A DNA stretch of 64,000 nucleotides. Origin: Lysobacter enzymogenes. Lineage in GTDB: Bacteria > Pseudomonadota > Gammaproteobacteria > Xanthomonadales > Xanthomonadaceae. This document shows, one piece after another, positions 60,886-64,000 of this stretch; position 1 is the first letter of the stretch, and every line of letters starts with the position of its first letter. The notes beneath the pieces are model-generated. The model was given only the letters and a program-made list of their open reading frames with translations, did not search any database and had not been told where the DNA came from. Where the stretch lies: positions 310,001 to 374,000 of the forward strand of contig NZ_CP067395.1 in NCBI RefSeq assembly GCF_017355525.1, in the 5' to 3' direction. Made by a program: the position numbers and the translations under genes.

Positions 60886-61523
60886 GCGGCTCCCGCTTTC
60901 AGTTAGGCAGGCTGTTGTGGGAGGGGCGTCAGCTCCGACGCTTTTCTGTCGGCGCTCGCATGAAGTTCCGGCCGAGCGGAACCGCGTTTGAACGCGTCGC
61001 CACAACCGCGTCGCCGCTGTTCCCTCTCCCGCTTGCGGGAGAGGGTCAGGGTGAGGGCGTGCGGGATCGCCGCGTTCCGGCCCTCACCCCCGACCCCACC
61101 CCGGCCCGAACGCATAGCGCTCGGGCGTTCGGTGCTGCGCGAGCCAATGGCTCGCAAGCGCAGCCCCTCACCCCGCAAGCGGGAGAGGGGAGCGAAAGGC
61201 CTCGGACTGAATCGCTTTCGACAAAAACCTGGGCCGACGAAAACGGCTGGCGCACAAACGAAAACGGCGGCCGCTGCGTGCGGCCGCCGTGGCGGTGGGG
61301 AAGGACGGCGGCCTTCGGCCGCCGCTGCCGTCGAACGGATGACGCTCGCGCGTCGCTTATCGATGGAACAGGCGCCTCCGGATCGCCGTTGCGGGGAGAA
61401 GGGCGGCGTCGCAACGCCGCGCGGATGCGGTCGCGATGATTCGATGCGCTCCTGATGATTCGAAACGGGCCGCGGCGTCGCCGCGGCGGGGAAGGGCGAC
61501 GCCGCAAGCGCCGCCCGCTTGGC
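60886..61523. other. Repeat-rich intergenic region
   Basis: About 640 bases. Holds a family 2 REP-like element (60915-60943), a CCCTCTCCCGC-TTG-type hairpin at 61022-61045, the second composite repeat (61081-61191), and several GC hairpins near 61270-61330 and 61440-61520. No gene recognised. Confidence 0.5.
61081..61191. repeat. Composite repeat, family 3, copy 2
   Basis: Near-identical to the central part of 43139-43264, including GCGCTCGGGCGTTCGGTGCT and GGCTCGCAAGCGCAGCCCCT. Same orientation as copy 1, 18 kb away. Confidence 0.85.
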
Positions 61524-61835
61524 TCAAGCCGACAATCGTCCCAGCGAACTGTCCAGCACCCGTTGCAGCTTGCGCGCCGCGCCGCTGATCGCCGCGCGCA
61601 TCGTCGCCGCGTCCTCGGTCGCCGCCACCGGCGGCCGGCCTTCGACCCGCGCCTCGATCGTGCAGTGCTTGTCGTGGCCGCCGGCCTTCTCGCCGTTGAG
61701 GTCGCGCAGGTGCACTTCGACGCGGGTGATGTGGCTGCTGAAACGCTTCAGGTTCTGGTCGATCACGCCTTCCACGTGCTGGCCCAGCGATTCGTCGCCG
61801 CGGACATGGTGGTCGGTGTTGAGCTGGATCTTCAT
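61524..61835 (-). CDS. HPF/RaiA-family ribosome-associated protein
   Basis: A 103-residue protein starting MKIQLNTDHHVRGDESLGQH, with NLKRFSSHITRVEVHLRDLN and CTIEARVEGRPPV, the layout of the HPF/RaiA S30AE fold. Such factors bind the 30S subunit and shut down or dimerise ribosomes in stress or stationary phase. AAGGAGG is perfectly spaced (8 bases) before the ATG at 61835. It is somewhat divergent from classic HPF and resembles the RaiA-like group that often lacks a C-terminal dimerisation domain. Confidence 0.8.
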   Translation of the reverse strand: MKIQLNTDHHVRGDESLGQHVEGVIDQNLKRFSSHITRVEVHLRDLNGEKAGGHDKHCTIEARVEGRPPVAATEDAATMRAAISGAARKLQRVLDSSLGRLSA

Positions 61836-62045
61836 GCAAACGCCTCCTTGTGGCGCAGATGTCGGGTCGACGCGCGGGCCCTTGCCCGGCGTCTGCGCGG
61901 TCCGCCGCTGTTCGGTCGGCTTGTCGGCCACGCAAAACTTCCGACCGGCGTCCTCGTGGAAGGTTCTCGTTGCGTTCAGCTTCGGCCCAGCCGGGGCATG
62001 TCAGGGTGTGGGATCGCCGCGGCGGCGGGGCGCTACAATGGCGCC

Positions 62046-62786
62046 ATGGTCGTCAACATCGCCGCTTACCATTTCGCCGTCATCGACGACCCGCCGCAGT
62101 TGGCCGCGCGCCTGCGCGAGCAGGCCGAAACCCTGCAACTGCGCGGCACCGCGCTGGTCGCGCCGGAAGGCGTCAACCTGTTCCTCGCCGGCGCGGCCGA
62201 ATCGATCGAAACCCTGCTCGACGGCCTGCGCGCCGATCCGCGCCTGGCCGGCCTCGCCGTCAAGTACAGCCGCAGCCGCGTTCAGCCGTTCGCCCGGCTC
62301 AAGGTCAAGGTGAAGCGCGAGATCATCGCGTTCCGCCGCGACGGCAGCTCGCCGCTGCACGGCCGCGCACCCACTGTGACGCCCGACACATTGGCGCGCT
62401 GGCTCGACCAGGGCCACGACGACGCCGGCAAGCGCGTGGTTTTGCTGGATACGCGCAACCGCGAGGAGATCGGCTACGGCAGTTTCGACGACGCGCTGAC
62501 CCTGCCGATCGACAACTTCACCGAGCTGCCCGAAGCGCTCGCGCCGCACCGCGAAGCGCTGCGCGACGCGACCGTGGTCAGCTTCTGCACCGGCGGCATC
62601 CGCTGCGAAAAAGCCGCGCTTTGGCTGCGCGCGGACGGCATGGACAACCTGCTCCAGCTCGACGGCGGCATCCTCGGCTACTTCGAACGCGTCGGCGGCC
62701 GCCACTACGACGGCGGCTGCTTCGTGTTCGACGAACGCGTGGCGCTGGACCCGCAGTTGCGGCCTTTGCGCGACGCCGCCGCCTGA
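62046..62786 (+). CDS. trhO: tRNA uridine-5-oxyacetic acid-pathway hydroxylase TrhO (rhodanese-like)
   Basis: A 246-residue protein. The N-terminal domain reads MVVNIAAYHF ... LVAPEGVNLFLAG ... VKYSRSRVQPFARLKVKVKR; the rhodanese-like domain has VLLDTRNREEIGYGSF and the motif SFCTGGIRCEKAALWL with Cys181 and Cys187. TrhO (YceA) uses oxygen to hydroxylate U34 of tRNAs. Length is shorter than E. coli YceA, which has an extra C-terminal part. The ATG at 62046 is preceded by a short GC-rich leader. Confidence 0.87.
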   Translation: MVVNIAAYHFAVIDDPPQLAARLREQAETLQLRGTALVAPEGVNLFLAGAAESIETLLDGLRADPRLAGLAVKYSRSRVQPFARLKVKVKREIIAFRRDGSSPLHGRAPTVTPDTLARWLDQGHDDAGKRVVLLDTRNREEIGYGSFDDALTLPIDNFTELPEALAPHREALRDATVVSFCTGGIRCEKAALWLRADGMDNLLQLDGGILGYFERVGGRHYDGGCFVFDERVALDPQLRPLRDAAA

Positions 62787-62952
62787 TTGCCCTTTTTTGC
62801 CATTCATTACAAATCGTTAACCCGTGCAAATGCGGGCTGCGGTTAGGCTGCGCGTTCGCGACGGACCGGCCCCGCGCCGCGCCCGGCCGTCGCGCATGGA
62901 CGCCGCGCGCCGCCCGCCGCCGCCGGCCTGGAATTGTTTACGAGGATTACCG

Positions 62953-63585
62953 ATGAACCGACGCCTGTTCCCCGCTGTGTGCCTGCTCGCGAGCGCCGTC
63001 CTGGCGCTGACCGCGTGCGGCCAGGCCGCGCCGGTCAACACCGCCGCCCCGCAGGAAACCACCGCCGCCGCGCCGGCGCCGCCGAAGGCCGTGCCGGACC
63101 CGGACGCCGAGCCGGTCTCGCGCGCCTCGCCGCCGATGCTGACGCCGGTCGCGCTGGGCACCTTCGACCCGGGCAACCCGGTCGCGCAGGCGACCACCGG
63201 CAAGCTCACCATCGACGACCTGGAGATGAAGGGCGAGAACGGTTCGCTGTACAAGACCGAGCGGGTCGCGATCGTGCGCGGCGGCGACCAGTACAGCGCC
63301 GGCCAGACCTATGGCGCGACCATGCAGGTCGAGGCCAGCCAGGCGATCGAATTGCGCCGGGTGATCGAGCAGACCCCGCCCAAGGAAACCCCGGCCAATT
63401 CGTTCTGCGGCACCCATCCGACCGGCTTCATCGCCCTGGCCAAGGTCAGCGAGAGCAGCGGCGACGTGATCAAGCTGATCGCGCTGCAGGGCAGCGACCT
63501 GCCGGCGGCGAGCGCGCAAGGCGTCGGCCTGTGCGCGTCGATGTTCTATATGGGCAAGGCGTTGCCGGAGAAGGCGACGTCGTAA
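62953..63585 (+). CDS. Putative lipoprotein
   Basis: A 210-residue protein: signal LLASAVLALTAC with lipobox LTAC-GQ, an Ala/Pro-rich linker, then a globular domain about residues 65-205 with LTIDDLEMKGENGSLYKTER and two cysteines (SFCGTHP, GLCASMF). I do not recognise the domain. ATG with ACGAGGATTACCG upstream. The 165-base gap from trhO is AT-rich near 62790-62830 and may hold its promoter. Confidence 0.65.
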   Translation: MNRRLFPAVCLLASAVLALTACGQAAPVNTAAPQETTAAAPAPPKAVPDPDAEPVSRASPPMLTPVALGTFDPGNPVAQATTGKLTIDDLEMKGENGSLYKTERVAIVRGGDQYSAGQTYGATMQVEASQAIELRRVIEQTPPKETPANSFCGTHPTGFIALAKVSESSGDVIKLIALQGSDLPAASAQGVGLCASMFYMGKALPEKATS

Positions 63586-63694
63586 GCGGCCGGCGCGACG
63601 CTTCGGCGCGCGCGGCGGATGTCCGCTTCCGTCGTTCTGGCGCTCGCTGAAACGACGGCGACGATGAGCGCGCGCGCCGCCGCGCGTCGACGGC

Positions 63695-64000
63695 TCAAGC
63701 CGCGGCGTTCTCCAACAGCGCCCGCGCCGCCGCTTCGCCCGCGATCAGGCCGCTGGCGAAGCACGCGGTCAGCAGATAGCCGCCGGTCGGCGCTTCCCAG
63801 TCCAGCATTTCGCCGGCGCAGAACACCGCGGGGCCGAGCGCGTGCGCGCGCAGGGATTCGTCCAGCGCTTCCAGGCGCACGCCGCCGGCGCTGCTGATCG
63901 CTTCGGCGATCGGGCGCGCGCGCAGCAGCCGCAGCGGCAGGCGCTTGATCGTGCGCGCGACCGCGGCGGCGTCGTTCAATCCGTCCTTGCCCAGGGTTTC
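63695..64000 (-). CDS. HI0933/TIGR03862-like flavoprotein, C-terminal end only
   Basis: The 3' end (101 codons) of a gene that continues past the right edge. The visible part contains ETLGKDGLNDAAAVARTIKR, SAGGVRLEALDESLRAHAL and AVFCAGEMLDWEAPTGGYLL with LLTACFASGLIAGEAAARAL, the FAD-binding end of HI0933-like NAD(P)/FAD-dependent oxidoreductases. Substrate unknown; the N-terminal FAD dinucleotide motif is outside the window. Confidence 0.8.
   Translation of the reverse strand, partial: ETLGKDGLNDAAAVARTIKRLPLRLLRARPIAEAISSAGGVRLEALDESLRAHALGPAVFCAGEMLDWEAPTGGYLLTACFASGLIAGEAAARALLENAAA

Noticed and set aside
53218..61005. A 2595-codon open frame antisense to the autotransporter
   Set aside because: It is a shadow: the sense gene's repetitive, G/C-ending codons leave no stops on the other strand. 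Its composition (Arg/Gly/Ala/Val/His repeats) follows the sense codons, it runs past the sense gene into unrelated genes, and there is no domain or ribosome site.

Overview
This is a very GC-rich chromosomal segment with strong third-position G/C bias. The content points to a predatory soil gammaproteobacterium of the Lysobacter type (Xanthomonadaceae). The clues are Xanthomonadales type IV secretion parts with an XVIPCD effector, a secreted GH19 chitinase, a secreted S8 protease, many short REP-like GTAG palindromes, and a large Ig-repeat autotransporter. The assignment is inferred from gene content, not from a marker gene. I saw no rRNA, tRNA, CRISPR or integrase.

Layout. 0-9.6 kb: exported proteins of unknown role, an AmpR-type regulator without an adjacent beta-lactamase, a TetR/VOC divergent pair with two palindromic operators, a GNAT, a DMT exporter, a TPR protein, and DUF1684 and cREC proteins. 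10-19 kb: an orphan PAAR protein, a HAD phosphatase, a diheme cytochrome, an S41 peptidase, a choloylglycine-hydrolase-type Ntn hydrolase and a PqaA-like protein. 19-22 kb: GH19 chitinase, lipoprotein, RidA.

21.9-30.4 kb (minus strand) is the most interesting block. It is an accessory type IV secretion island: virB5, a repeated virB6-DUF4189 module (two intact copies and one decayed), an LprI-type lysozyme-inhibitor gene, and a muramidase-like effector carrying a peptidoglycan-binding domain and a C-terminal XVIPCD secretion signal. The last two look like an immunity/toxin pair for killing other bacteria. A YafY/VOC divergent pair splits the island. The core channel genes (virB1-4, virB7-11, virD4) are not in the window.

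31-48.4 kb: S8 protease, a PuuD-like/YbdK-like pair, an AraC-GyrI regulator, a Gfo/Idh/MocA dehydrogenase, an MHS transporter, a YgjP-like metallopeptidase, a PLD-family protein, a GT4 glycosyltransferase, and a SoxR gene divergent from an oxidoreductase-MFS operon that has a textbook SoxR promoter. This part carries most of the REP-like palindromes.

48.9-60 kb: a surface or phage-tail-like block with a small Ig-like exported protein, DUF6916, a GNAT, three tail-collar (MdpB-like) paralogues, and a divergent 2.2-thousand-residue autotransporter built of about 19 Ig-like repeats. 60-64 kb is housekeeping: an HD-type protein, an HPF/RaiA ribosome factor, TrhO, a lipoprotein and the 3' end of an HI0933-like flavoprotein gene.
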